Shown: piece after piece, positions 8,625 through 18,402 of the stretch
How positions within the stretch are numbered: position 1 is the first letter of the stretch
How the letters are laid out: every line of letters starts with the position of its first letter
The notes under the pieces: generated by a model
The model's database searches: none
What the model saw: the letters and a program-made list of their open reading frames with translations, nothing else
Told to the model about the DNA's origin: nothing
DNA from: Pantoea brenneri
Lineage (GTDB): Bacteria > Pseudomonadota > Gammaproteobacteria > Enterobacterales > Enterobacteriaceae
Reading direction: 5' to 3'
Length of the DNA: 39,020 nucleotides
NCBI GenBank assembly: GCA_002095305.1
Contig: MIEI01000044.1
Location: 1 to 39,020, forward strand
Position numbers and translations under genes: made by a program

Positions 8625-10577
8625 TCAGATTTGGATGAGGGTGTTCTGATACTTGTTCAGCATGGTCGCCAGCCGTTTTACCGGTTCGGTGACGCTAATC
8701 GGCGCGTCGTAATGCACCAGTTTTTCCTGATATACCTCCAGCTCCTGCAGCAGACGCTCGAAATAGTGGCGGCGCTTGTCGTCACTGCTGGCGGAGATCA
8801 CCCGATCGGCGGTGTAGCGCAGTTGCCGGTGGTAGGCTGACAAATCATCATTCACCGGTATTTCCGCATTGCGTAACCGCTGATGTCCAATAATCAGCGT
8901 CAGCGCGATACGGTATTTGTCGATATCGCCGGGGAACAGATTCAGCAGCAGAAACAGTTGCTGATAGAGCGCCGGCAGATGGTTTTCACGGCGGCGCGCC
9001 TGATTGGTGGTCATCGCCGACACCGCAGCATACATAAAGCGGTTAAGCAGTTTGCGGCCGGTACGCGCTTTAGATTTATCGCGGATCAGCAGGATCACCA
9101 TCATTGCCACGAAGCAGCCAATCACCTGGCCGAGCACATTATCGAGGAAGACGTTAAATTCGAACTTCATCGGATTATCCAGCACCAGCACGTTGATGGT
9201 ACCGATTAACGCACCCAGGGTGCCAAGCTGCCGTCGCTGAATGAAGATCCCGCCAACAAAGCCCAGCAGGCCGATAGCGATACAGAGCAGCAGCGCGCTC
9301 TGCTGAGTATTGGGCAGCACATAGATGAAGTAGAGTGCACCGAGCGGCACCGCCACCGTCATGCCGTAGAGGAAATCTTTCGCCATCATCAGCGGATTCG
9401 GCATGCGCATCGCCAGCGCGGTAATCACTGCCAGCATCACCATGCAGCCGCTGCCGGAAGTCCAGCCGGTGTATAACCAGAACAGCGATCCCAGCGCGGT
9501 AGCCACAAAGGTGCGGATGCCGTTGATCATCGCATGATGGGTCTCAGCCGATCGCGCCTGAATCAGCACCTCACGCTGCAGGATTTCCTCCTCCAGCGGG
9601 GTGATACGGCTGTTACTTTTAATGCCGTTACGCAGCAACAGATATTCTGTCGCCGCACCGACCCAGCTCACCAGCGTAACCGGCGTGGTTTTGCCGCTGG
9701 CGCCAATCACCCGCCGCATCACCTTCATCCGCTTATGAACCTCGTCAGCTGTTGTGGCCTCTTTTTCAATCAGCAAACGGTACTGCGGTGGAATGTAGTC
9801 AGGTCGTGAGTTCTGGATCAGAAAGGTTTCTGCCGCCTGAGTAATCAGGGTCAGAGAGAGGGTGTTGAGCATCTGCAAACGACGGTTGCTGTTCTGCCAG
9901 CGCGAAGATTCCATCATCAGCTGGCTGCGCATGCTGTTTAACGCCGTGGTACGCCGTACCAGCGCGCTCCAGGCTTTATCGACTTCCTCTTTATCGCCGT
10001 GCGCCACGCACAGTTGCAGCAGCTGATAATGCGCCACCAGCAGGGAATCCACTTCAGCGTCGATCACTTTTTTAATCGAGCGCGGCGAGAAGATCATATC
10101 CGCCAGAATGGCGCACAGAATCCCGAGCACGATCTCACTGCAACGCTCTACCGCGTACTGCGGTGCCAGCGTCAGGCCACCGCTGGCGTCTGCGGTGACC
10201 ACGATAATCAGCGCGGTGTAGCCCGCCAGCCCCAGCGCGTAGGAGTTTTCAACTTTGATCAGCGAAGAGAGCCAGACGCAAAGCCCGGCCCAGATGCAGC
10301 AGAGCAGCAGCATCACCACCGGCGCGCGCACCGTGGCAATCATGATGGTCAGCGCGGCGATACAGCCGATGAAGGTCCCGATAATACGCAGAATGCCGCG
10401 ATAACGCAGTGCGCCTGAATAGGGATCACCACCGGCTGCGAAGGCGGTACCGCCGGCCACAATGCCCGCGGTCATCACCGCCCAGCGGGGCGTTTCAAGA
10501 TTAAGGTGAAAGCCAATCATCAGCGCTGCAACCAGCGCGAAGGTCAGCTTCACCGGGAAACGCAAAAACTCGATCAT
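8625..10577 (-). CDS. aaeB: AaeB, membrane subunit of the p-hydroxybenzoic acid efflux pump
   Basis: Inner-membrane transporter of the aromatic acid exporter family, 650 residues (655 in E. coli). It exports p-hydroxybenzoate and related aromatic carboxylates together with AaeA. Two hydrophobic blocks (about residues 10-165 and 355-490) are each followed by a cytoplasmic domain, which is the duplicated architecture of the family. The conserved N-terminal [17 protein letters not shown] and IRYRG-type ([16 protein letters not shown]) segments are present. The ATG follows GAGGG and starts nine bases after the aaeA stop, which indicates translational coupling. The N-terminus is slightly shorter than E. 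coli's, but this start has the best ribosome site. Confidence 0.95.
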   Translation of the reverse strand: MIEFLRFPVKLTFALVAALMIGFHLNLETPRWAVMTAGIVAGGTAFAAGGDPYSGALRYRGILRIIGTFIGCIAALTIMIATVRAPVVMLLLCCIWAGLCVWLSSLIKVENSYALGLAGYTALIIVVTADASGGLTLAPQYAVERCSEIVLGILCAILADMIFSPRSIKKVIDAEVDSLLVAHYQLLQLCVAHGDKEEVDKAWSALVRRTTALNSMRSQLMMESSRWQNSNRRLQMLNTLSLTLITQAAETFLIQNSRPDYIPPQYRLLIEKEATTADEVHKRMKVMRRVIGASGKTTPVTLVSWVGAATEYLLLRNGIKSNSRITPLEEEILQREVLIQARSAETHHAMINGIRTFVATALGSLFWLYTGWTSGSGCMVMLAVITALAMRMPNPLMMAKDFLYGMTVAVPLGALYFIYVLPNTQQSALLLCIAIGLLGFVGGIFIQRRQLGTLGALIGTINVLVLDNPMKFEFNVFLDNVLGQVIGCFVAMMVILLIRDKSKARTGRKLLNRFMYAAVSAMTTNQARRRENHLPALYQQLFLLLNLFPGDIDKYRIALTLIIGHQRLRNAEIPVNDDLSAYHRQLRYTADRVISASSDDKRRHYFERLLQELEVYQEKLVHYDAPISVTEPVKRLATMLNKYQNTLIQI

Positions 10578-10586
10578 ATCGCCCTC

Positions 10587-11519
10587 TTAACCAAACTCAC
10601 GCAGGCGATTGAACAGTCGGGTCATTGGCGAAACCTGCTCCGGCTGGCGATCGGCCTGACCGGTGATGACCACCGTTGCCGTCGTGCCTGCCGGGAAGCG
10701 GTTGCCTGGCTGTTGATCAAGACGAATACGTACCGGCACACGCTGCGCCAGACGGACCCACTCCAGATTAGAATCGATGGTTGCCATGCCTTTGCTGTCG
10801 ACCGAGCTGCTGCTGTTGGTGACGCCGGCAGCCACGCTGTCTACCGTACCGCGCAGCACTACATTACTGCCAAGCGGCGTCACTTCAGCGCGGAAGCCGC
10901 GTTCAACGCCGTGCAGTTTGGTCTCTTCCAGGTAGGCCAGCACGTAGAAGGAGTGCTGCTGAACCAGCGCCACCGCCACCGAGCCGCGGGTGATGAACTC
11001 CCCTTCGTAGACATTCAGGTTCGTCACCCAGCCATCGGACGGCGCTTTCACGGTGGTGCGTTCCAGATCGATCTTCGCCAGATCGCGGGTCGCCACCGAT
11101 TTCGCCAGCTGATGTTCGCTGGTTTGCAGATCGTTGTTAGCCTGGTCGATCGCTTCGCGTGACATGGCCGAGGTGCCCAGCTGGTTACGACGTCCCGCTT
11201 CACGGCGTTTCTCGCTGACCAGCGCCTGGTAATACTCGACATCAGCCTGTGCCTGATCCAGCGCTTTCTGGTAGCGCGGCCGATCGACCACAAACAGGGT
11301 ATCGCCCTTCTTCACCAGCTGGTTGTCGTGAACCGGGACGTCGGTAATCAGACCGGTGACATCGGGTGAGATGGCGACGACATCGGCAGCGAATTTTGCG
11401 TCACGGGTCCAGGGCGATTCGGTATAAAACACCCAGGCACGGAAAATAATCACCACAGCAATGATGACCAGCAGGATCGTAATCGCGTAACGCGCGATTT
11501 TTCTTATGAGTGCTTTCAC
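10587..11519 (-). CDS. aaeA: AaeA, membrane-fusion subunit of the p-hydroxybenzoic acid efflux pump
   Basis: HlyD/EmrA-type periplasmic adaptor of 310 residues, the E. coli length. An N-terminal membrane anchor (about residues 12-30) is followed by a lipoyl-like segment ([20 protein letters not shown]), a coiled-coil hairpin rich in Gln/Ala (about 85-150) and beta-barrel sequence with VRIRLDQ near the end. It starts at GTG (11517-11519), with a GAGG that overlaps the aaeX stop codon, so the operon is tightly coupled. It links AaeB to an outer-membrane channel encoded elsewhere (inference from the family). Confidence 0.95.
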   Translation of the reverse strand: MKALIRKIARYAITILLVIIAVVIIFRAWVFYTESPWTRDAKFAADVVAISPDVTGLITDVPVHDNQLVKKGDTLFVVDRPRYQKALDQAQADVEYYQALVSEKRREAGRRNQLGTSAMSREAIDQANNDLQTSEHQLAKSVATRDLAKIDLERTTVKAPSDGWVTNLNVYEGEFITRGSVAVALVQQHSFYVLAYLEETKLHGVERGFRAEVTPLGSNVVLRGTVDSVAAGVTNSSSSVDSKGMATIDSNLEWVRLAQRVPVRIRLDQQPGNRFPAGTTATVVITGQADRQPEQVSPMTRLFNRLREFG

Positions 11520-11526
11520 TTAAACC

Positions 11527-11730
11527 TCAGACAAATAAACGGGATACAAGGTAAAACACACAGCAGTAAAGTGCTGTATTAAAAAGTGCCGGATGCCAGA
11601 CAAGATCATAAATACCGCTCGGCGTCAGCACGCGTTTCACTAACCAGAACAGCATTAGCGAGATAATTAATTCGATGAAAACGGGCGGAAAAGAGAGCCC
11701 AAACATGACAAATACCGGAAGCACACTCAT
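11527..11730 (-). CDS. aaeX: AaeX small membrane protein
   Basis: 67-residue hydrophobic protein with two predicted membrane segments (about residues 3-31 and 44-66). It is near-identical in length and sequence to E. coli AaeX ([31 protein letters not shown]). Its exact role in aromatic-acid efflux is unknown. It is the first gene of the aaeXAB operon. AAGGA lies seven bases before the ATG. Confidence 0.93.
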   Translation of the reverse strand: MSVLPVFVMFGLSFPPVFIELIISLMLFWLVKRVLTPSGIYDLVWHPALFNTALYCCVFYLVSRLFV

Positions 11731-11890
11731 CAGAAATCCTTAGTTCGACCTTGCCGGAAGACTCCTTTGCCTCGTCAGATGCCGCAGGAAAACCCACTGG
11801 CTGCTCTATCCGAACCCCAGCTGGCTTAATAATAGCGTATCATCGAAGGGCATCAGGCAATGAAGAATCACCGGGAGATACCCCGGCGCG

Positions 11891-11916
11891 CTTATAGTAA
11901 CGCGCCTGACTATAAG
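11891..11916. promoter_or_regulatory. Palindromic operator in the aaeX-aaeR gap (probable AaeR site)
   Basis: A perfect inverted repeat, CTTATAGT-N10-ACTATAAG, lies between the divergent aaeX and aaeR genes. LysR-type regulators bind such interrupted dyads next to the gene they control, so AaeR is the natural candidate. Binding by AaeR is inferred, not shown. Confidence 0.7.
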
Positions 11917-11928
11917 TTTTCTACAGAA

Positions 11929-11944
11929 TGTGATCTAAATCACT
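11929..11944 (+). promoter_or_regulatory. CRP-type site in front of aaeR
   Basis: TGTGATCTAAATCACT matches TGTGA-N6-TCACA at 9 of 10 positions. It begins 34 bases before the aaeR start and 13 bases after the palindrome. It could tie the efflux operon or its regulator to carbon status. Confidence 0.6.
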
Positions 11945-11962
11945 TTTAAGCCAGAGTAAATA

Positions 11963-12880
11963 ATGGAACGACTGAAGGGCATGTCCATTTTCGCCAAAGT
12001 GGTTGAACTGGGTTCATTTACCGCTGCCGCGCGCCAGCTTCATCTGAGCGTCTCTTCTATCAGCCAGATAGTGGCAAAACTGGAAGATGAGCTGCAGGTT
12101 AAACTGCTTAATCGCAGTACTCGCAGCATCGGCCTGACCGAAGCGGGTAAAATTTATTATCAGGGCTGTCGTCGCATGCTGGCCGAAGCCACTCAGGTGC
12201 ACGAGCAGCTTTATGCCTTTAACAACACGCCGATTGGCGTGCTGCGTATTGGCAGCTCCTCGACCATGGCGCAGAACGTGCTGGCCGGTATGACCAGCGA
12301 TATGCTGCGTGAGTATCCGGGACTGAGCGTTAATCTGGTCACCGGCATTCCGGCCCCGGACCTGATCGCCGATGGTCTGGACCTGGTGATTCGGGTCGGA
12401 GCGTTAAAAGATTCCAGCCTGTTTTCGCGGCGCCTTGGGGCAATGCCGATGGTGGTGTGCGCAGCTAAGAGTTATCTGGCGCAGCACGGCACGCCGGAAA
12501 AACCGGGGGATATCGATAATTTTGCCTGGCTGGAATACAGCGTACGTCCCGATAATAACTTTGAGCTGATTGCGCCTGAAGGTCTGGTGACGCGACTGGC
12601 GCCGCAGGGACGGTTTGTCACCAATGATTCCCTGACCCTGATTCGCTGGCTGAAGGCGGGTAACGGCATCGCTTATGTGCCGATGATGTGGGTTATTGAT
12701 GAGATCAACGCCGGTGAGATCGATATTCTGTTTCCGCAGTATCAATCCGAGCCCCGTCCGGTCTATGCGCTCTATACCGAAAAGGATAAGTTGCCGCTTA
12801 AGGTGCAGGTCTGTATCGACTATCTGACCGGCTATTTCCAGCAGGTGGCGGAACAGTATCAACAGCAGCGTAAAAGCTAA
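11963..12880 (+). CDS. aaeR: LysR-type regulator AaeR
   Basis: Transcription activator of 305 residues (309 in E. coli). The N-terminal winged helix-turn-helix covers about residues 1-60 (FTAAARQLHLSVSSISQIVAKLE) and the C-terminal effector-binding domain about 90-295. In E. coli AaeR switches on aaeXAB in response to aromatic carboxylic acids. Its divergent position next to aaeX, with the dyad at 11891-11916 between them, fits that role. The ribosome site is weak (AGAG before ATG). Confidence 0.93.
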   Translation: MERLKGMSIFAKVVELGSFTAAARQLHLSVSSISQIVAKLEDELQVKLLNRSTRSIGLTEAGKIYYQGCRRMLAEATQVHEQLYAFNNTPIGVLRIGSSSTMAQNVLAGMTSDMLREYPGLSVNLVTGIPAPDLIADGLDLVIRVGALKDSSLFSRRLGAMPMVVCAAKSYLAQHGTPEKPGDIDNFAWLEYSVRPDNNFELIAPEGLVTRLAPQGRFVTNDSLTLIRWLKAGNGIAYVPMMWVIDEINAGEIDILFPQYQSEPRPVYALYTEKDKLPLKVQVCIDYLTGYFQQVAEQYQQQRKS

Positions 12881-12905
12881 CAACCCGCCTGCCGGCGGGT
12901 TGTTA
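12878..12905. terminator. Bidirectional terminator between aaeR and tldD
   Basis: A 12-bp stem TAACAACCCGCC / GGCGGGTTGTTA with loop TGCC starts inside the aaeR stop region and serves the convergent tldD gene. The U-rich tract is short on both sides. Confidence 0.75.
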
Positions 12906-12913
12906 ACAGACTA

Positions 12914-14359
12914 TCAGGCGGTGCCGCCAATCGTCAGTTTATCCAGCTTCAGAGTGGGCTGACCGACGCCAACCGGCACGCTCTGGCCTTCCTTGCCGCA
13001 AACGCCAACGCCTTTATCCAGCGCCAGATCATTACCCACCATTGAGATTTGCTGCATCGCTTCAATGCCGGAACCAATCAGCGTCGCCCCTTTCACCGGT
13101 TTGGTGATTTTGCCCTTTTCAATCAGATACGCTTCTGAGGTTGAGAAGACAAACTTGCCTGAGGTGATGTCCACCTGGCCGCCACCAAAGTTGGGCGCAT
13201 ACAGACCATATTCAACGCTTTCGATGATCTCCTGCGGCGTCGACTTACCGGCCAGCATGTAGGTGTTGGTCATGCGCGGCATCGGCAGGTGGGCGTAAGA
13301 TTCACGACGACCGTTACCGGTAGGACTGACGCCCATCAGGCGCGCATTGAGTTTATCCTGCATGTAGCCTTTGAGTACGCCGTTCTCAATCAGCATATTG
13401 TACTGACCCGGAACGCCTTCATCATCGACCGCCAGTGAACCGCGCAGTCCTTCAATGGTACCGTCATCAACCACGGTACAGAGTTCTGACGCCACCAGCT
13501 GGCCCATCTTGCCGCTGAATACCGAGGTGCCACGACGGTTGAAGTCGCCTTCCAGTCCGTGTCCGACGGCTTCATGCAGCAGGACACCCGGCCAGCCTGC
13601 GCCCAGCACCACCGGCAAGGTACCGGCAGGTGCCGCCACAGCAGAGAGGTTAACCAGCGCCATCCGCACCGCTTCACGCGCCCAGGCATCAGCCCGCACA
13701 TCGCCATTTTCATCGGCGAGGAAAAATTCATAACCGGTACGTGCACCGCCGCCGCTTGAGCCGCGTTCACGTTTACCCTGATCTTCAACCTGCACACTGA
13801 TCGAGAGACGCACCAGCGGACGAACATCGGCTGCCAGCGTGCCATCAGTCGCGGCGACCAGCACCTGCTCGTACACACCGCTCAGGCTGGCGTTGACCTC
13901 CTGCACCCGCGGGTCGGCAGCGCGGGCCACCTGATCGACACGGTGCAATAGGGCAATTTTATCTTCACGCGTCAGACTGCTGAGCGGATCAACGGTGGAA
14001 TAGAGCGAGCGGTTCATCACCGCGGAAAGGGTATGCGCCTTACCGTTGCCCTGTTCGCGAACAATGCTGCGCGCCGCTTCCGATGACAGACGCAGCGCAT
14101 TCAGCGTGATCTGATCGGCGTAGGCAAAGCCGGTTTTCTCACCGCTGACGGCGCGCACGCCGACGCCCTGGTCAATATGGTAAGAGCCATCTTTAATAAT
14201 TTTGTCTTCCAGCACCCAGGATTCGTGGAAACTGGACTGAAAATAGAGATCGGCATAATCCAGACGACGTTCTGAAAGCTGCCCTAACAGGGAAAAAAGG
14301 TCCTGCTGATTAATGCCGTTAGCAGTTAGTAACTGCTCACTTACCAGGTTCAGAGTCAT
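12914..14359 (-). CDS. tldD: Metalloprotease TldD
   Basis: Zinc metalloprotease that forms a heterodimer with TldE (PmbA), trims unfolded peptides, and matures microcin B17 and CcdA-type substrates in E. coli. The 481 residues equal the E. coli length. The HExxxH zinc motif HEAVGH is at residues 262-267, within [15 protein letters not shown]. The partner gene pmbA is not in this window, as in E. coli. It lies 64 bases downstream of yhdP on the same strand, so it is probably part of the yhdE-rng-yhdP-tldD transcription unit. Confidence 0.97.
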   Translation of the reverse strand: MTLNLVSEQLLTANGINQQDLFSLLGQLSERRLDYADLYFQSSFHESWVLEDKIIKDGSYHIDQGVGVRAVSGEKTGFAYADQITLNALRLSSEAARSIVREQGNGKAHTLSAVMNRSLYSTVDPLSSLTREDKIALLHRVDQVARAADPRVQEVNASLSGVYEQVLVAATDGTLAADVRPLVRLSISVQVEDQGKRERGSSGGGARTGYEFFLADENGDVRADAWAREAVRMALVNLSAVAAPAGTLPVVLGAGWPGVLLHEAVGHGLEGDFNRRGTSVFSGKMGQLVASELCTVVDDGTIEGLRGSLAVDDEGVPGQYNMLIENGVLKGYMQDKLNARLMGVSPTGNGRRESYAHLPMPRMTNTYMLAGKSTPQEIIESVEYGLYAPNFGGGQVDITSGKFVFSTSEAYLIEKGKITKPVKGATLIGSGIEAMQQISMVGNDLALDKGVGVCGKEGQSVPVGVGQPTLKLDKLTIGGTA

Positions 14360-14423
14360 CGTTTCTCACTCATTATGTGCTCGGATAATCATAGCCTGCG
14401 GTAATTCCGGTACCGCGTCAAAT

Positions 14424-17400
14424 TCACTTGTTGTCAGTTTCACGCGGTTTACGCAGTACTTCATTGATTTCCGGTTTATCCAGCGGGCCACTGATGTGAT
14501 AACGCAGCAGCGATATCCGGTTCCATACCGGTCCCAGAACTTTACTGGCGGCAAACACCGCCGCGCCAATCACCGGATTAACCACGAACGCCGCCGCGAC
14601 ACCGACCGAGGCAGAAATTTCCGGGGTGATGACGGCTTCCATATCGATCCGACGCTTAACCAGGTCCATATTGCCCTGCATGGCGATGTCCGCTTCCAGT
14701 CCATCGACCTGCAGGTTATCGGTGCGCATCACGCCATTTTCGATCCAGGCGGTACCGTTAATCGAATCAAAATAGAAGCCATCGTTAAAGGTGTCACTGA
14801 AATCGAAGCGCAGTTTGCGCAGCAGCGCGTCGAAGCTGAACAGACGCAGGATTTGTCCGGCGGTACCGGTGTTCACATCCGCAATCTGGCCTTTGCCAAA
14901 GTGGGTTTTCAGGGTGCCGCTCAGGGTTTCGGCTGACGGCTGCCACGGTGCCGCACGCCAGTGCAAATCGTAATCGATATTGAACGGCGCATCGCGCAGC
15001 GGGGTATTCACGCCAAACCAGTTGGTGGCGTTATTGATATTAGGCCCTTTCAGCGTGCCTTTCAGTGAGGTGCGCGGGTCATCGTGACGGTTAACCCATT
15101 CACCCTTAATTTTCAGCTGCGAGCTGCCGGTATCTACCGTGCCGTTAGTCAGTGCTAACGTATCGCCTTTCGGTTGCAGCGTCGCCGCGACCCGTCCATA
15201 TTTCTGTCCCAGCACCCAGCACTCCGCGCAGCGCAACTGCAAGGCTGGCCAGCCGCTGAAATTAATCTGGCTGGCTTGCTGAGAGCTGGCGTTGCCGCCC
15301 TGCTGTGCCTCATGGTCCCATTGCGGATTGTAATAGAGGTAATCCAGCCCGATCTGCCACGGCGCCTTCGCGGCTATTTCCAGCTTACCGCGTATTTCCT
15401 CGGCGTTAATGCTGACCTGCGCATTGCCACCGGCCGTTTCTGCCAGCGTCGCGTCTACCGCATGCCACTGCTGCCCCGCCAGCGTTACCGCCGGGCTGCG
15501 CAGTGTGAGGTTGCCCGGCAGCGTCACGCCGCCCAGCTGACGTTCTCCGCCGCTGCCGCCAGCGCTACCACTTCCGCCAGCCATCATCGCTACCCAGGCT
15601 TCGCCATCCAGCGGTGGCAGATTAAGCACCATACCGGCATGATCGGGAAGCGCCGGCGTTTTCGCTGCGTCATTCAGCCAGATGCCGCGATCAACGCGTA
15701 AGGTCGGCTCCAGCAGCCAGCGGCTGTTAAACCGATGGCGTGTCGCCACGCTGCCACTGAGATCGAAATGCTGCAGGTCGCCGCTGGCTTTGATAGCAAT
15801 CGGCATCACCTCACCGGCCTTTTTATCCAGCGGTGAAGGTAAGCGACTGCTCACTTCTTTGCCATCGCCGTTCAGCTCTACTTCGTACCGCGCGCCGCCG
15901 CGATGCGGCAGCGTGATATCCACGTCGCCCTGCCACGGCAGATGTCCAGCGAGCTGGCGGCTTACGGCGGCAGGAATCTGGCTGATTTTAGCCGGTTGCC
16001 AGTCCCCCAGCAGTTTCACCTTAACGCCAAAATCATCCGGGTTCTCTTTGGTGCTGAAACTGACGCCCAGCGGCTGACCGAACCACCGCGCCTGCATCTC
16101 TTCACTCTCCAGATTACCGTTGTTGTAACGGAAACGACCGGTAAGGTTGGTCAGAGTGGTTTTTAGCGGCTTGATAAACAGCGCGTTATTGTTCATGACC
16201 ACGTTACCGCTGGCGTGGACCTGCTGACCATCAAGCGGGATATCGAGATTCAGGTGGCCCCGGGTGGTGCCTTTAATTTCCAGCTGCTCCAGTGCTGCGC
16301 CGAGTGACGCTTTCAGCGGCGTCTGCTGGAAGTAATCGGCGATTTGTTTCCCTTCTCCGCTGATGTCGCCATCAATAATCAGCTTCTCTTTCAGGTAGTC
16401 CGGGATAACGGCGCTAACCTTACGCGCCTCAACGTCGCCAAGGCGAGCGGTCGGGGCGTTCATCCATAAGCCATCGTTCAGGAAGTTAAGATCGATATCC
16501 AGATTGCTGAGCGCCGGCCATTTGGGCTGGAAGGCATAGGTCGCCTGGCGCAGCGGAACCCAGACCTGGAACATACCGTCGTTGTGCTTGAACGGGAATA
16601 GCGCCGGGTTACCGGCAAACAGCAGCGTGGCGTTATCCACTTTACCGCCCTTCACCGCTCCGCTCAGATAATGCGTCAGCCCGTTGCCCATCAATGGCAC
16701 CGGGAAATAGCGCCAGGCATCGCCCGCATCGGTTATCCGGATACCAGCAAGAATGTCCAGCCGCGGCTCGCCTCCGCTGTTTTGCTGATAGCTGAAGTCA
16801 CCCCGCGCCCACAGCGAGCGCGCCTGCAGATCGAGGTTTTCGCCCGTCAACGTCAGGCCATGTTCATCGCGCTGCCAGCGCACGGCACCGGTAACCTGTT
16901 TAATCTCGAGCGGAGCCTGGAAAACATCGCCATAAGGTACGGTCGCCGCGCCCATATCAACGCTGACCTGGCCATGATTCAGGCTGCCACGCGCTTCGCC
17001 GCTTAAGTGACTGATGCCAGGCAGGAGCTTCCAGTGCTGCCAGCTGAAGTCGCGCCATTTCACCTGCAGACGGGTCTGGTCAGGCTGCTGTAACGGAATA
17101 TCCAGGGCGAGGCCATCAATGGTGCCCTGCGGCCGCAGCGTACGCCAGTTCTCAAACAGCGCTGGCGACAGCGGCGCAAACAGCGGCACGATCGGTGCAA
17201 TATGATCCAGCGCCAGTTGGGTGGCGCGTACCCGCACTTCAGGCTGACCATTGGCACCCAGCATCTGCTTATCTTCCGGTCGCCATAACAGCGAGAAGTG
17301 ACCGGCCGGCCACGGATTGCCATCGGTGCTGAGGCGGGTTTGTGGCACATTCACCACCCAGCCGTTCTGGAAGCGCGACAGGTGCGCCGTCAGGCCGTCC

Positions 17401-18245
17401 ACCTGCAGCGTATGCTGGCCCGTTTCGCCCTGCCAGCTGGCACCGCCGCGGCTCAGCAGCAGGTCACCGGCATAAATATCGCCGTCGCGCAGGTTAACCC
17501 AGGCAGCCAGGCTAAAACGGGCGCTGTCCAGCCGGGTATTATCCCGCATCCAGCGGCCCAGCCACGGACGCATATCCACGTCATCGGCCTGCATCCAGAT
17601 GCGGCCATCATTCAGCAGGCCGTTGCTGTCATTAAGATCGAGCCGTACCTGAACCACGCCGTGCTGGCCGGTAAAGCTCGACAGGCTGACTTCACCTTCT
17701 GCCCGATGGCGGGTTTTCTCATTCAGCCAGGTGAGTCGCGGAATAGCCAGCTCGGCATGCTGCCCGGAAGGGGTACGAAAACGAATGGTGCTGTCACGCA
17801 GGTCGAAGTGGTCAAACTGGCGCAGGAACAGTTCATTGATTTGCGCCGGCCGGAAGCTGTTCTTCTCTTTGTCGCTGTCCAGCAGCGGGCGGTTGCTGTC
17901 GAGATGCAGCTGCCAGAAAGTGAGGTCGCGGAATTGCCAGCGCCAGTGCAGCAGGGATTGCCAGACGTCGAGCGCCAGATTGATGCGGGCGATGGTCAGC
18001 TTGCCGTTTTCCTGCAGATCGACGCTGAGATCCCGGACCTGCAGAGTGGGGCCAAAATTCTCCCACTTTCCCTGCAGCTTACTGGCGTGAACCGGCACGC
18101 CGGTGCGATCCGAGACGAATTGCAGAAGGTTATTACGATAGCTGTCGAGATGCGGCATCACCAGACGCAGCCCGCTGACCAGCAGCGCGACAATCACGAT
18201 GATCGCGGCGACCAGCAGTAACAAGATCCTCGGCAACTGCCTCAC
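14424..18245 (-). CDS. yhdP: YhdP, AsmA-like inter-membrane lipid transport protein
   Basis: A very large envelope protein (1273 residues; 1266 in E. coli) of the AsmA-like family that, with TamB and YdbH, bridges the periplasm and moves phospholipids to the outer membrane. A single N-terminal membrane anchor (about residues 7-28) is followed by a long beta-rich periplasmic part. Strong conservation includes LDVWQSLLHWRWQFRDLTFW early on and VGVAAAFVVNPVIGAAVF near the C-terminus. The start is GTG (18243-18245) with AAGGAG eight bases upstream. A 157-base gap separates it from rng, more than between the other members of the run. A Gly/Ser-rich linker (AGGSGSAGGSGG) sits at about residue 890. 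Confidence 0.96.
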   Translation of the reverse strand: MRQLPRILLLLVAAIIVIVALLVSGLRLVMPHLDSYRNNLLQFVSDRTGVPVHASKLQGKWENFGPTLQVRDLSVDLQENGKLTIARINLALDVWQSLLHWRWQFRDLTFWQLHLDSNRPLLDSDKEKNSFRPAQINELFLRQFDHFDLRDSTIRFRTPSGQHAELAIPRLTWLNEKTRHRAEGEVSLSSFTGQHGVVQVRLDLNDSNGLLNDGRIWMQADDVDMRPWLGRWMRDNTRLDSARFSLAAWVNLRDGDIYAGDLLLSRGGASWQGETGQHTLQVDGLTAHLSRFQNGWVVNVPQTRLSTDGNPWPAGHFSLLWRPEDKQMLGANGQPEVRVRATQLALDHIAPIVPLFAPLSPALFENWRTLRPQGTIDGLALDIPLQQPDQTRLQVKWRDFSWQHWKLLPGISHLSGEARGSLNHGQVSVDMGAATVPYGDVFQAPLEIKQVTGAVRWQRDEHGLTLTGENLDLQARSLWARGDFSYQQNSGGEPRLDILAGIRITDAGDAWRYFPVPLMGNGLTHYLSGAVKGGKVDNATLLFAGNPALFPFKHNDGMFQVWVPLRQATYAFQPKWPALSNLDIDLNFLNDGLWMNAPTARLGDVEARKVSAVIPDYLKEKLIIDGDISGEGKQIADYFQQTPLKASLGAALEQLEIKGTTRGHLNLDIPLDGQQVHASGNVVMNNNALFIKPLKTTLTNLTGRFRYNNGNLESEEMQARWFGQPLGVSFSTKENPDDFGVKVKLLGDWQPAKISQIPAAVSRQLAGHLPWQGDVDITLPHRGGARYEVELNGDGKEVSSRLPSPLDKKAGEVMPIAIKASGDLQHFDLSGSVATRHRFNSRWLLEPTLRVDRGIWLNDAAKTPALPDHAGMVLNLPPLDGEAWVAMMAGGSGSAGGSGGERQLGGVTLPGNLTLRSPAVTLAGQQWHAVDATLAETAGGNAQVSINAEEIRGKLEIAAKAPWQIGLDYLYYNPQWDHEAQQGGNASSQQASQINFSGWPALQLRCAECWVLGQKYGRVAATLQPKGDTLALTNGTVDTGSSQLKIKGEWVNRHDDPRTSLKGTLKGPNINNATNWFGVNTPLRDAPFNIDYDLHWRAAPWQPSAETLSGTLKTHFGKGQIADVNTGTAGQILRLFSFDALLRKLRFDFSDTFNDGFYFDSINGTAWIENGVMRTDNLQVDGLEADIAMQGNMDLVKRRIDMEAVITPEISASVGVAAAFVVNPVIGAAVFAASKVLGPVWNRISLLRYHISGPLDKPEINEVLRKPRETDNK

Positions 18246-18402
18246 TCACATCTCTCCTTGCCTTCCGTAAACGACGGATAGTTAGTTCTGTTACCCGGCC
18301 GTCTTCAGACAACTGCGCCGGAAAGACGCATGTTATCCCAGACAAGGGCGATTTTTTAGCCCGACGATTTGAGCAAAGCCGGTCGGGCTGACGGGTCTGA
18401 TA

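Noticed and set aside
10506..11162. Open frame of 218 codons on the plus strand across the aaeA/aaeB boundary
   Set aside because: Antisense shadow of two well-supported genes; the composition (His, Gln, Arg rich) is typical of such shadows.
14313..14936. Open frame of 207 codons on the plus strand
   Set aside because: Antisense to the tldD start and yhdP end, with no family features.
17298..18221. Open frame of 307 codons on the plus strand
   Set aside because: It lies wholly antisense to yhdP, has no ribosome site or recognisable family, and is the kind of long antisense frame expected in GC-rich DNA.
18352..18388. Inverted repeat AGCCCGAC / GTCGGGCT after rng
   Set aside because: The T run lies on the wrong side for a terminator of the minus-strand rng gene, and the loop is long; not enough to call a function.
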